Source of the DNA: Propionivibrio dicarboxylicus
Lineage (GTDB): Bacteria; Pseudomonadota; Gammaproteobacteria; Burkholderiales; Rhodocyclaceae
Assembly (NCBI GenBank): GCA_945902805.1
Contig: CAMDMZ010000001.1
Span: 1 to 64,000 of the forward strand
Reading direction: 5' to 3'
Length of the DNA stretch: 64,000 bases
Shown here: positions 50,073 through 59,064 of the stretch, piece by piece
How the letters are laid out: each line of letters begins with the position of its first letter
Position numbering within the stretch: the stretch's first letter is position 1
The notes under the pieces: model-generated
Databases searched by the model: none
What the model was told of the DNA's origin: nothing
Seen by the model: the letters and a program-made list of their open reading frames with translations, nothing else
Position numbers and translations under genes: made by a program

Positions 50073-51845
50073 GTGACTCGACTTGGCTATTTTGGAGTTC
50101 GAAACTACGTGCCAGCCAATTCATCATCAGCAATCGATAGCAAATACGCTGCAGTATGGGAGTGCGCCGCCGATGCTATGGTGTTTCTCGACCATGACGG
50201 TTTGCTCGATTGCAATGAAGCAGCGCTCAGAATGCTCGGCCTGGCCAGCCCCGAGATCGTCCTTGGCCGTCGCCTTGACGACTTCGCACCGACCTTGCAG
50301 CCGCACGAGCAATCCACGCGCGAATACGTCACGGCCCATGTCGAGGCCGCACTCGCCGATGGTCAAAGTCGTTTTGAATGTCAGCTCAAGTGCAGTGACG
50401 GCTCGCTGTTTGTCGCCGATATCCGCCTCCATCGAATTCAGATCGGCGGTGGTCAGGTGGCGCACGCGGTATTGCGCGACATTACTGTTCGCTGGGAGAA
50501 CGAGCAACGCCTGCGCACCTTGAAAGATGCCATCCAGGCCAGTTTGCACACGCTGACGTACATCGACGGGGTCACCCAGTTGCCTAATCGGGAGAGCTTT
50601 CACGAACAGGCGAACCAGGCGATCAATCGTGCAATCGAAATCAGCCGTCCGGTCGCCATGGCCAGTGTCGCCATCAACGACCTGAGCAACATCAACAACT
50701 CGCTGGGTCACGACGCTGGCAACACGGTCCTGCAGGAGGTGGCGCGGCGCCTATCAGCAACGATACATGAAAGCGACATCGTGGCGCGTGTCAGTGGCAA
50801 CGTGTTCGGCATTCTGTTTGATGGCTGCACCGAAGAATGTGCCGAGCACTCCGCACGCGACCTGCTCGCCGCCATGGCACCGGTGATCCGCGTAGGTGAT
50901 CACGAGATCAATGTTGGCGTTGCAATTGGCCTCAGCCTGTTTGGCCGCGACGGGCGCGATCTGTGGGATCTGCTCCAAAACTCCGAAACAGCCATGTACC
51001 GGGCCAAGGCGGCGGGGACGGATACCTATCAGTTCTTCAGTGGCGAGATGTACACCATCGCCCTCGAACGCCTGGTGCTCGAAAGTCGCATGCGTCATGC
51101 GCTCGAACATCATGAATTTGTCGTGCACTATCAGCCACTTGTGTCAACCGTCGATGAACGCATTGTCGGTACCGAAGCGCTGGTGCGCTGGCAGCATCCC
51201 GAGCTGGGCTTGATTGGTCCGGATCGTTTTATCCCCTTGGCCGAACAAAGTGGCTTGATCATTCCTCTCGGCGAATGGGTCTTGGTCACCGCCTGCCGTC
51301 AAATGCGCGTGTGGCGCGACGCCGGCTTGCCATCGATCGAGCTTTCCGTCAATTTGTCGCCGCGCCAGTTTCACAAGCCGAATCTGGTCGAGATGGTGGC
51401 CAAGGCACTTTCTGTCAGCGGACTGGAACCCAAGCTCTTGGTGCTGGAACTGACCGAAGGCGCGCTGATGGACCATACCGATGCAACGCTCAATACCCTT
51501 GGCGAACTGCGCGCCATGGGTGTTCGACTGGCGGTAGACGATTTCGGCACCGGTTACTCATCGCTGACCTATCTCAAACGCTTCCCCCTGAACAAGCTGA
51601 AGGTCGACCGTTCGTTCGTCCAGGATATCGCCAACAGCCCGGATGGCGTGGTGATTGCCCAGGCCATCGTCGATCTTGGCCGCAATTTGCGCCTGGAGGT
51701 CGTCGCCGAGGGTATTGAAACGATCGGCGAGCTCGATGCCTTGCGCTCCTACGGCTGTGAATTCCTGCAAGGATTCTATTTTTCGCGCCCGGTTCCGGCG
51801 GCTGACTTTGAGGTGCTGCTGCGCGCCCAGAGCGACGCGCCGTGA
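50073..51845 (+). CDS. PAS-GGDEF(degenerate)-EAL protein, probable c-di-GMP phosphodiesterase
   Basis: This roughly 590-residue cytosolic protein has PAS (about 25-150), a GGDEF domain whose signature is SGNVF (VARVSGNVFGILFDG) so cyclase activity is unlikely, and a complete EAL domain: GTEALVRWQHPELG, ELSVNLSPRQF, LELTEGALM, DDFGTGYSSLTYLKRFP, KVDRSFVQDI. It should hydrolyse c-di-GMP. The start is uncertain: GTG 50073 has no clear ribosome-binding site, while GTG 50109 follows TTTGGAG. It shares its upstream region, including the CbbR-type operator, with the divergent fbp operon. Confidence 0.9.
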   Translation: MTRLGYFGVRNYVPANSSSAIDSKYAAVWECAADAMVFLDHDGLLDCNEAALRMLGLASPEIVLGRRLDDFAPTLQPHEQSTREYVTAHVEAALADGQSRFECQLKCSDGSLFVADIRLHRIQIGGGQVAHAVLRDITVRWENEQRLRTLKDAIQASLHTLTYIDGVTQLPNRESFHEQANQAINRAIEISRPVAMASVAINDLSNINNSLGHDAGNTVLQEVARRLSATIHESDIVARVSGNVFGILFDGCTEECAEHSARDLLAAMAPVIRVGDHEINVGVAIGLSLFGRDGRDLWDLLQNSETAMYRAKAAGTDTYQFFSGEMYTIALERLVLESRMRHALEHHEFVVHYQPLVSTVDERIVGTEALVRWQHPELGLIGPDRFIPLAEQSGLIIPLGEWVLVTACRQMRVWRDAGLPSIELSVNLSPRQFHKPNLVEMVAKALSVSGLEPKLLVLELTEGALMDHTDATLNTLGELRAMGVRLAVDDFGTGYSSLTYLKRFPLNKLKVDRSFVQDIANSPDGVVIAQAIVDLGRNLRLEVVAEGIETIGELDALRSYGCEFLQGFYFSRPVPAADFEVLLRAQSDAP

Positions 51846-51899
51846 AGCAGCAGCGGTCACCACGCTGCCCAAGAATTTCCACGCCCACGGACTTACCGA

Positions 51900-52559
51900 A
51901 TGCACATTGAACTGTCTGCCCACGAAGTCCGCATCATCGGTTGCCTCCTGGAAAAGCAGATTGCCACACCGGAACACTATCCGCTCTCTTTGAACGCGCT
52001 GGCGAATGCCTGCAACCAGAAGAGCAATCGCGACCCGGTACTCAATCTGTCCGAGAGCGCGGTTCAGGATCTGGTCGATGGACTGATCAAGAAATACCAG
52101 GTCAGCGAGCAAAGTGGCTATGGCAGCCGCGTACCGAAATACCAGCACCGGTTCTGCAATACGGAATACGGCTCGCTGAAATTCTCGGCGCAGGAAGTCG
52201 CGATTCTCTGTGAACTGTTCCTGCGCGGCCCGCAGACGCCGGGGGAGCTGCGTAGTCGCGCCAGCCGCCTGGCTGCGTTCAATGATGCCGACCAAGTTGA
52301 AGCCGTGCTGGTCAGCCTGTCACGGCGCGAGGATGGCCCGTTTGTCGTCCGCTTGCCACGCGAACCGGGGCGCCGCGAATCACGTTACGCGCATTTGTTC
52401 AGTGGTGAAGTCGAAGGTGCTTCCTACACGGAAAGCGGAGACCGCATGGATGACGTCCCGACACTCACACGACTAGCTCAGCACACTCTCGAACAACGCG
52501 TGACCGATCTTGAAGCCTCCGTGGCGGAGCTGAAGGCCCAACTGGCTGCCCTGATGTAG
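51900..52559 (+). CDS. YceH family protein (DUF480)
   Basis: The 219-residue protein consists of paired winged-helix domains: [32 protein letters not shown] and [27 protein letters not shown], ending in a coiled coil. It is of unknown function. It lies 54 nt after the EAL gene, same strand. Confidence 0.9.
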   Translation: MHIELSAHEVRIIGCLLEKQIATPEHYPLSLNALANACNQKSNRDPVLNLSESAVQDLVDGLIKKYQVSEQSGYGSRVPKYQHRFCNTEYGSLKFSAQEVAILCELFLRGPQTPGELRSRASRLAAFNDADQVEAVLVSLSRREDGPFVVRLPREPGRRESRYAHLFSGEVEGASYTESGDRMDDVPTLTRLAQHTLEQRVTDLEASVAELKAQLAALM

Positions 52560-52584
52560 CCCAGGTAGCCCATGTAACGGAAGC

Positions 52585-52608
52585 GCCGTCTCGCCAGCAC
52601 CGACTTTT
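52585..52608 (-). repeat. Dispersed repeat copy 9 between yceH and cbbO
   Basis: The plus strand reads GCCGTCTCGCCAGC then ACCGACTTTT. It lies in the gap between convergent genes, with no paired second arm. Confidence 0.8.
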
Positions 52609-52615
52609 CGAGTGT

Positions 52616-54916
52616 TCAGGCGGTCAGGCTGGCGTACAGCATCGGCAACACTTGCGGCAGATGCTCGGGCTTATCAAGCACGCGCCAGTGGCGGCCGAAT
52701 ATTTCGCTGACGTACTCGTCAGCCTTCGGGTCCAGGCTCAGGCAAAACGTGGTGACTCCCGTCGCAGCCAGCTCTTCGACGGCCTTGCGCGCATCGGCAC
52801 GCAAGTGCTGGCCGTCATCAACGTCAATGTCAGCCGGCTCGCCGTCGGTCAGCAGCAGCAGGATTTTCTTGTCGGCCTTGCGGTGCGAGAGGTAGTGCCC
52901 GGCATGCCGCAAGGCGGCGCCCATGCGCGTTGAAAAACCTGCTTCCAAGGCGGCCAGACGGGCCTTGACGCTGTCGTCAAACTCTTCGCTGAAGCCTTTG
53001 ATGTGATGGAAGCGCACATCGTGCCGGGTGTTGGAATGAAAGCCGGCGATGGCGTAGGGATCGCCAAGGCATTCCATCGCCCAAGCGACCAGCGAAACCG
53101 CTTCCTGGCTTAACTGGAGCAGCGTCTGCTGGCTGCCGGCAACGGTACTGTTGAGCGACTCGGACAGGTCCAGCAGCAGCATTACCGTGATATCGCGGCC
53201 ATCGGTGCGATGGCTCATGTTGATCCGTGGATCGGGCGTGCTGCCGCTCTTGTAATCAATCAAGGACCGCAGCGCGATATCCAGATCGAGTTCGCTGCCT
53301 TCTTCCTGATAGCGGATGCGCACCTTGTCCTGTGGCTTGAGCAGTTCCAGCAGGCGCTTGAGTTGCTTGGCCAGGGCGGCGTGTTTTTCCAATAACTGAT
53401 CGATCACGGCGGCATTTCCGGAGGGATGCAATCCTTCGTAAACGCTGACCCAATCGGGGCGGAAGGTCACACTCTGATAATCCCATTCCGGGTAATGGCG
53501 CGGTGGCAGGCCGACGATTTCATCGCTTCGATCCAGCTTGCGCTCTTCGTCGAAGGCATCTTCTTCGTCGCCTTGCTCGATGAAACGCCAGAGCTGGCGA
53601 TTGTCGTCGCGGTAGTCAATCACCGTATCGTCAAAGAACACCTTGGCCAACTGATCGCTTTGGCGGCGAGTCTGTGTGACATACGAGAGGGCCATTTGCG
53701 CGATCTCGTTGGTGCTCGATTCGCCATCGCCCAGCGCGGCATGGAAGCGCGCGACAAAAGCATTCAAGGTCACGTCAACGTAAGCATGATCGGGGTCGAG
53801 CAAGGCGCGCGACAGCATGGCCAGACGATGACGCAGGCAGGAGCTGGCCACCGGATCGCAGGCCCCTTCGACGGGTTTCGGATGCAGTGCCAGGAAGATG
53901 CGGCGCAGGCCGGGGAACTCGCGGATCAGCAGAGTCTCGATGCGACAGTCCTCGAAAAATTCGACCGCCATGCGCTGGAACGGGCTCCAGTTGTCGGCGA
54001 TTTGTGGTTTGCTCCAGCGCCGGTGACCGACCATGTGTGCGAGCACAGCGCGGTAGCGATCGAGGCCGCTGACGCCACGATCGTCGTCCAGCACATCGGG
54101 CACGCGTAAGCCCAGAGCATCGTAATACGGCACCGACTTGATCTGACTATCGAACGCGGTGGAATACGGCACGAGTTGCTGGCTGTCTTGCCATAGGGCG
54201 CGCAAGTACAAATCGAGTTGCCGCTCGACATCGGCGAACAGCGTGCCATGTCGTTCGCGCTGCAGCACGGCGCGGCTGTCGGCCGAATCGAGGCGGAAAT
54301 ACTCTTCCTGTCGCTCGGGATGATGGGCGTAATTGCGGATGCCGTAGTCGGTCCAGCTTTTCAGGCCGGCGGTCGACAACAGGCCGAGCAGGCGCGGGGC
54401 CAGATCAAAAAAGTGCGGCAAACCGGGGCTGGGAAAGGTGGTGTGATGGCCGTGAATCGAGACCGAGGTGCGCACCATCAAATCGAGCGCGATATCGATG
54501 TAGATACCGATCTGGTCGACCGATTGCAGACGCCGGGCAACCGCCGCCAGGGTTTGCAGAAATGGCGTGATCGCCTTGCTGTTGGGCGATTTCTGCATGG
54601 CGCGAATGGCGCCCATGACTTGCGGCAGCAAGGGTTCCTGATCGCCACTGGCCGAGGCCACGACGGTCGGCCACTCTTCAAGAAAAGCGAGCAAGGGCTC
54701 GGGACCACGGCCCAGTTTGCCGATCACCCGCGCCGCGTCGATGTAGGCGGCAAGTTGCTGCTGATTAAAGCGGGTCAGCGCTTCGTAGAGACATTCTTCA
54801 AAGACAGCGGCAACCGGCGCAAAACCGCAATCCAGGGTCTTCCACGCCGCTTGCACCTGCGGATGGGCAAACTCCTGGCTGCGGGTGTCGGTGACGGAGT
54901 GAATTCCGGTCGCCAT
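52616..54916 (-). CDS. cbbO: CbbO, VWA-domain RuBisCO activase component
   Basis: The 766-residue protein acts with the CbbQ AAA+ ring to release inhibitory sugar phosphates from RuBisCO. It has a long helical N-terminal domain and a C-terminal von Willebrand A domain with the MIDAS motif LLLDLSESLNS and downstream TDGEPADIDVDD. It is distantly NorD-like. It is downstream of cbbQ in the cbbM-Q-O order. Confidence 0.95.
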   Translation of the reverse strand: MATGIHSVTDTRSQEFAHPQVQAAWKTLDCGFAPVAAVFEECLYEALTRFNQQQLAAYIDAARVIGKLGRGPEPLLAFLEEWPTVVASASGDQEPLLPQVMGAIRAMQKSPNSKAITPFLQTLAAVARRLQSVDQIGIYIDIALDLMVRTSVSIHGHHTTFPSPGLPHFFDLAPRLLGLLSTAGLKSWTDYGIRNYAHHPERQEEYFRLDSADSRAVLQRERHGTLFADVERQLDLYLRALWQDSQQLVPYSTAFDSQIKSVPYYDALGLRVPDVLDDDRGVSGLDRYRAVLAHMVGHRRWSKPQIADNWSPFQRMAVEFFEDCRIETLLIREFPGLRRIFLALHPKPVEGACDPVASSCLRHRLAMLSRALLDPDHAYVDVTLNAFVARFHAALGDGESSTNEIAQMALSYVTQTRRQSDQLAKVFFDDTVIDYRDDNRQLWRFIEQGDEEDAFDEERKLDRSDEIVGLPPRHYPEWDYQSVTFRPDWVSVYEGLHPSGNAAVIDQLLEKHAALAKQLKRLLELLKPQDKVRIRYQEEGSELDLDIALRSLIDYKSGSTPDPRINMSHRTDGRDITVMLLLDLSESLNSTVAGSQQTLLQLSQEAVSLVAWAMECLGDPYAIAGFHSNTRHDVRFHHIKGFSEEFDDSVKARLAALEAGFSTRMGAALRHAGHYLSHRKADKKILLLLTDGEPADIDVDDGQHLRADARKAVEELAATGVTTFCLSLDPKADEYVSEIFGRHWRVLDKPEHLPQVLPMLYASLTA

Positions 54917-54927
54917 GTGCGTTTACC

Positions 54928-54951
54928 GCCGTCTCGCCAGCACCGACTTTT
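54928..54951 (-). repeat. Dispersed repeat copy 10 between cbbQ and cbbO
   Basis: The plus strand reads GCCGTCTCGCCAGC then ACCGACTTTT. Its last base is part of the cbbQ stop codon, and it separates cbbQ from the cbbO start by about 34 nt. Confidence 0.8.
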
Positions 54952-55754
54952 TACGCGAACACGGCATCGATGGCGTGATCGAGCGTGCTGCGAATATCGG
55001 CGTCGTCGGTGATCGGGCGCACCATCGCCATGCGGCAGGCATCCGGGGCGGCCACACCGCGCCTGATCAGCGTCGCCGCGTACACGATCAGGCGGGTCGA
55101 GATGCCTTCGTCGAGACCGTGGCCCTTAAGGTTGCGCGCCGTCTGCGCAATCTTGACCAGGCGAGCGGCCAGGGCGGCATCGGTGCCGGTTTCCTGGGTG
55201 ATGATTTGCGCTTCCAGTTCCGCCGTTGGATAGTCGAAATCGAAAGCGGTAAAACGCTGCTTGGTCGATTGTTTGAGGTCCTTCATCAACGACTGATAGC
55301 CGGGGTTATAGGAAATCACCAACTGGAAATCCGGGTGCGCTTCGATCAGTTCGCCTTTCTTGTCCAGCGGCAGCACACGACGGTGGTCGGTGAGCGGATG
55401 GATCACGACCGTGGTGTCCTGGCGTGCCTCGACGATTTCATCGAGATAACAGATCGCGCCGATACGCGCGGCCGTCGTCAAGGGGCCGTCAAGCCAGCGG
55501 GTGCCATTGGCGTCAAGCAGGTAGCGGCCGACCAGGTCGGAAGCGGTCATGTCTTCGTTGCAGGCCACGGTGATCAGCGGCTTTTGCAGCTTCCACGCCA
55601 TGTACTCGATGAAACGCGACTTGCCGCAGCCCGTCGGGCCTTTCACCATCACCGGCAGCTTGGCGTGGTAGGCGGCTTCATACAGCGTCACTTCGTTGCC
55701 CTGCGCCTGATAGAAGGGTTCCGTCTTGATGAGGTATTGATCTTTATTCGACAT
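54951..55754 (-). CDS. cbbQ: CbbQ, MoxR-type AAA+ RuBisCO activase
   Basis: The 267-residue ATPase forms the hexameric motor of the CbbQO activase. Walker A is KGPTGCGKSRFIEYMAW, Walker B region GAICYLDEIVEARQD, and LVISYNPGYQSLMKDLK is typical of CbbQ/NirQ. It follows cbbM. Confidence 0.96.
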   Translation of the reverse strand: MSNKDQYLIKTEPFYQAQGNEVTLYEAAYHAKLPVMVKGPTGCGKSRFIEYMAWKLQKPLITVACNEDMTASDLVGRYLLDANGTRWLDGPLTTAARIGAICYLDEIVEARQDTTVVIHPLTDHRRVLPLDKKGELIEAHPDFQLVISYNPGYQSLMKDLKQSTKQRFTAFDFDYPTAELEAQIITQETGTDAALAARLVKIAQTARNLKGHGLDEGISTRLIVYAATLIRRGVAAPDACRMAMVRPITDDADIRSTLDHAIDAVFA

Positions 55755-55782
55755 GGCCAGTTCCGAGCAGAAGTTTGGGCGG

Positions 55783-55813
55783 AAAAAAGCCCCGCCACGG
55801 CGAGGCTTTTTGT
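55783..55813 (-). terminator. Terminator-like hairpin between cbbM and cbbQ
   Basis: On the minus strand GCCTCGCC-GT-GGCGGGGC (one G-U pair) is followed by TTTTTT. It probably lowers cbbQO expression relative to cbbM. Confidence 0.75.
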
Positions 55814-55831
55814 CAGGGTCCGACTGACGAC

Positions 55832-57211
55832 TTATTTATGGACGCCGAGCTTTTCACGCCAGCCCGGGAAGATCTTGTCCGCATCTTTCGGGAACGACTC
55901 GAAGGCGCGGGCAAATTCCTTGTGCTCCTTGGCGAACTGGATCGGATCGGCACCTGATTTCCAGCACTCGTAGGATTGACGCAGCGAGATCGCTCCGGCC
56001 GCCGGGCTGTCGATGTGACCGTAGGAACCGCCACCGGAGGTGTTGATCACGTTGCCGTGGCCGAGGTTCTCGAAGAAGCCAGGCAGACGCAGCGCGTTCA
56101 TGCCGCCGGAGATGATCGGGGTGGTGGGCTTCATGCCATGCCATTCCTGATGATAGTAAGGGCCGTCAGCGGAATCGCGCTCGATCATGTAGGCGATGTT
56201 GCGGTCGTCCTTGCCACCTTCCATCTTGCCGTAGCCCATGGTGCCGACGTGGATGCCGGAAGCACCTTGCAGACGCGACATCTTGCTCAGCACGAAAGCG
56301 GTGTAGCCACGCTTGGCGGAGGGTGAGGTGATGGCGCCATGGCCGGCACGGTGATAGTGCAGGTACTGGCCGGGGTACTGACGACGGGCAGTGGTGATCA
56401 TGCCGGGGCCACCGACGTAACCATCAACCAGGAAGGCGACTTTGTTGGCATCCGGCCCGAAGGTTTCCAGGATGTAGTCGGCACGGGCAAGCATTTCGTA
56501 ATGGTCGTCAGCGGTGATGTTGGCCGAGAACAGCTTGGCCTGGCCGGTTTCGTCCATGGCACGCTTCATCGCGTCATAGACCAGCGGGATGACCTTCTTG
56601 GTCGGGCAGAACACCTGATTGCCTTGCGGCTCGTCGTTCTTGATGAAATCACCGCCGAGCCAGAACTGGTAGGCCGCGTGAGCAAACGGCTCGGGACGCA
56701 GACCGAGCTTCGGCTTGATGATCGTGCCAGCAATGTAACCACCGTTGACGCGCGGACGACCGAGGATGTCCCACAGGTCGGAGATGTCCTTGGCCGGGCC
56801 ATCGTACTGGCGCAGCATCGACCACGGTACATAGAAATCCTGCATTTGGAGATTCTTCACGTCGCCCATACCCTGATTGTTGCCGATCGCCAGCGTCAGG
56901 AAAGAGACCAGCATGGCGCGGCCATCGGTCAGGTTGCGGTCGAACAGATCATTCGGGTAGGCGACTTTCATCACGCCCTTCGCCTCATCGATGAAATACA
57001 CCAGCGCATCAACGCCCTTGGTGAAGTCGTCGGTGGTGGAGACTTCTACGTTGGTACCAGTCGAGGATTCGGCCGCAATGTGAGCGGCCACTTCCAGGTA
57101 ACCGTAGCCTGTGGCGGGCTCCATGTGGTAAGCGACGAGTACGTGCTTGTCGCCCTTGATCAGGTCTTCTTCATTGAGGCTCAGGTCGGCGTAACGGTTC
57201 GATTGATCCAT
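55832..57211 (-). CDS. cbbM: Form II ribulose-1,5-bisphosphate carboxylase/oxygenase
   Basis: CbbM (459 aa) fixes CO2 as a large-subunit-only enzyme. Diagnostic motifs are [20 protein letters not shown] (catalytic Lys), [14 protein letters not shown] (carbamylated Lys and Mg2+ ligands), [24 protein letters not shown] and [18 protein letters not shown]. The start is preceded by AGGAGAAGAGACA. The operator-like element at 57297-57333 lies upstream. Form II enzymes have low CO2 specificity and suit low-O2, high-CO2 sites. Confidence 0.99.
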   Translation of the reverse strand: MDQSNRYADLSLNEEDLIKGDKHVLVAYHMEPATGYGYLEVAAHIAAESSTGTNVEVSTTDDFTKGVDALVYFIDEAKGVMKVAYPNDLFDRNLTDGRAMLVSFLTLAIGNNQGMGDVKNLQMQDFYVPWSMLRQYDGPAKDISDLWDILGRPRVNGGYIAGTIIKPKLGLRPEPFAHAAYQFWLGGDFIKNDEPQGNQVFCPTKKVIPLVYDAMKRAMDETGQAKLFSANITADDHYEMLARADYILETFGPDANKVAFLVDGYVGGPGMITTARRQYPGQYLHYHRAGHGAITSPSAKRGYTAFVLSKMSRLQGASGIHVGTMGYGKMEGGKDDRNIAYMIERDSADGPYYHQEWHGMKPTTPIISGGMNALRLPGFFENLGHGNVINTSGGGSYGHIDSPAAGAISLRQSYECWKSGADPIQFAKEHKEFARAFESFPKDADKIFPGWREKLGVHK

Positions 57212-57296
57212 TGTCTCTTCTCCTAAAAGTGTGGTGTGCAGCGGCGTTGTGCGGTAATTCGGATAATCAATTGCAAGATCTTAGTCTGGCCAATCT

Positions 57297-57333
57297 ATAA
57301 ACACTATTCACAGTTTTTTATTTTTACTATAAG
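57297..57333. promoter_or_regulatory. Putative CbbR operator upstream of cbbM
   Basis: ATAAA (57297-57301), 15 nt, TTTAT (57317-57321), 7 nt, ATAAG (57329-57333), matching the fbp and cbbR elements in spacing, with shared TTCAC inside the 15-nt spacer of this and the fbp copy. It overlaps the 3' end of cbbY. Confidence 0.65.
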
Positions 57334-58040
57334 GCGCGATCGAAGTAGCGCCGGACATCGGACAGCACGGTGGTCGCCAGATCGGGCAATACCGCCAACG
57401 CGCCGCTAAAGTCGTGGTCACGGGTGTAGTCGGTCTCGGTCACCAGCGTCGGAATACCGGCGCCAAGGCTGGAGCGGATGCCGTTGCCGGAGTCTTCCAG
57501 GGCCAAACAGACATTCGCCGGCAAGTTCAAGCGTTGCAGCACCCACTGGTAAATATCCGGTGCCGGCTTCTTGGCGGGGACGATATCCCCGGCACCGATG
57601 GCCTCAAACCAGGTCTCCGCATCCGCCCCCAGCGTGGCCCGCAACAAGGCCGTGACATTTTCCGGTGTGGTCGTGGTGGCAATCCCGAGGCGTAACCCAG
57701 CGACACGCGCTTCATTGATCAGCGCCCGCACTCCCGGCCGCAACGGCAATTCGCCGCTATCCACCAAACGGACATAGTGCGTGGTCTTGGCGGCGTGCAA
57801 TGACTTGACCAGGGCATCGAAATCCGGCCGTTTCGAAAACTCGGGGCAATGCCGCTCGACATAGAAACGGATGCGTTCCTTGCCACCGGTTACGGCGAGC
57901 AATTCGCCATACAGCGCCACATCCCAATTCCAGTCCAGACCGGCCTCGGCAAACGCCGCATTGAAGGCTACCCGATGGCCGTCGCGCTCGGTGTCGGCCA
58001 GCGTGCCATCGACGTCAAAAATAATCGCTTGAAGTGTCAT
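57327..58040 (-). CDS. cbbY: CbbY-type HAD phosphatase
   Basis: The 237-residue HAD hydrolase matches the CbbY family: AIIFDVDGTLADTERDGHRVAFNAAF, LLAVTGGKERIRFYV, RPGVRALINEARVAGLRLGIATTT, KKPAPDIYQWVL, LALEDSGNGIRSS. CbbY degrades xylulose-1,5-bisphosphate, a RuBisCO inhibitor. It is divergent from cbbR and upstream of cbbM. cbbZ is a less likely name given the GGKERI motif. Confidence 0.92.
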   Translation of the reverse strand: MTLQAIIFDVDGTLADTERDGHRVAFNAAFAEAGLDWNWDVALYGELLAVTGGKERIRFYVERHCPEFSKRPDFDALVKSLHAAKTTHYVRLVDSGELPLRPGVRALINEARVAGLRLGIATTTTPENVTALLRATLGADAETWFEAIGAGDIVPAKKPAPDIYQWVLQRLNLPANVCLALEDSGNGIRSSLGAGIPTLVTETDYTRDHDFSGALAVLPDLATTVLSDVRRYFDRAL

Positions 58041-58065
58041 GGCGCGAAGACTAGAACTGAAAGAC

Positions 58066-58103
58066 CATAAGAGCCAGTCACGTTTTCTTATCCGTGAGAT
58101 AAG
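58066..58103. promoter_or_regulatory. Putative CbbR operator, cbbY/cbbR intergenic
   Basis: CATAAG (58066-58071), 15 nt, CTTAT (58087-58091), 7 nt, ATAAG (58099-58103), between the divergent cbbY and cbbR starts. It probably mediates autoregulation and cbb activation. Confidence 0.8.
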
Positions 58104-58111
58104 ATGGTGCT

Positions 58112-59044
58112 ATGAGCATGAAAAATGTCACTCTGCGCCAACTCAGGGTCTTCGAAGCCGTCGGTCGTCACCTCTCGTTTTCCCGCGCGGCCGAAGAGCT
58201 GCATCTGACCCAACCGGCGGTCTCGATGCAAGTGCAAAGCCTGGAAGACCTGGCCGGCCTGCCGCTCACCGAGCAAATTGGCAAACGTATCCGGCTCACG
58301 GCTGCCGGCGACGAGGTTGCCCGCTATGCGCGTCTGATCGCGCTACAGCTACGCGAAGCCGAAGAATCCCTGATTGCCATGAAAGGTGCCGAAGGCGGCC
58401 GCGTCGTGATAGGCGTCGTCAGCACCGCCAAATACTTTGCACCCTCGTTGCTGGCCGAATTCAAACGTCGCCATCCCGGCATCGAACTGCGTCTGATCGT
58501 CAGCAATCGCGGTGCCGTGGTGCGGCATATGGCCGAAAACGAGATCGACATTGCCATCATGGGCCTGCCGCCACGCGAATTCGAAACCGTGTCCGAGGTC
58601 TTCGCCGAACATCCGCTAGTGTTTATCGCGGCACCCGATCATCCATTGGCAAAGAAAAAGAACATCTCGCCGACCACATTTTCGAGCGAGATCCTGCTGA
58701 TTCGGGAATCCGGTTCGGGCACCGGCAGTGCGCTCGAACGGTATCTTGAGGAACACAAGGTGAGCCCTGGCGAAACCATGGAAATGGGCAGTAACGAAAC
58801 GCTCAAACAGGCGGTCATGGCCGGCCTGGGCATTGCCTTCATCTCGGAACACACCATCGGCCTGGAACTCTCGGTCAAGCGCTTGGCGATCCTCGACGTT
58901 CTCGGCACACCGGTAAAACGTCAGTGGCATTTGGTGCATCGTGCCGAAAAACGCCTGTTGCCGGCCGTAGTCGCTTTTTGCGACTTCATGCGCAGCGAAG
59001 GCGCACGCTTGATCGCATCCCAAGTGGGACGCCAAACACTCTAA
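58112..59044 (+). CDS. cbbR: LysR-type regulator CbbR
   Basis: The 310-residue LysR regulator has the N-terminal HTH (VTLRQLRVFEAVGRHLSFSRAAEELHLTQPAVSMQV) and a co-inducer-binding domain (VVSTAKYFAPSLLAEFKRRHPGIEL, DIAIMGLPPREF), which closely follows CbbR proteins. It is divergent from cbbY-cbbM and is expected to activate the cbb operons in response to Calvin intermediates. Confidence 0.95.
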   Translation: MSMKNVTLRQLRVFEAVGRHLSFSRAAEELHLTQPAVSMQVQSLEDLAGLPLTEQIGKRIRLTAAGDEVARYARLIALQLREAEESLIAMKGAEGGRVVIGVVSTAKYFAPSLLAEFKRRHPGIELRLIVSNRGAVVRHMAENEIDIAIMGLPPREFETVSEVFAEHPLVFIAAPDHPLAKKKNISPTTFSSEILLIRESGSGTGSALERYLEEHKVSPGETMEMGSNETLKQAVMAGLGIAFISEHTIGLELSVKRLAILDVLGTPVKRQWHLVHRAEKRLLPAVVAFCDFMRSEGARLIASQVGRQTL

Positions 59045-59064
59045 ACCGCAGGACTGACAAACGG

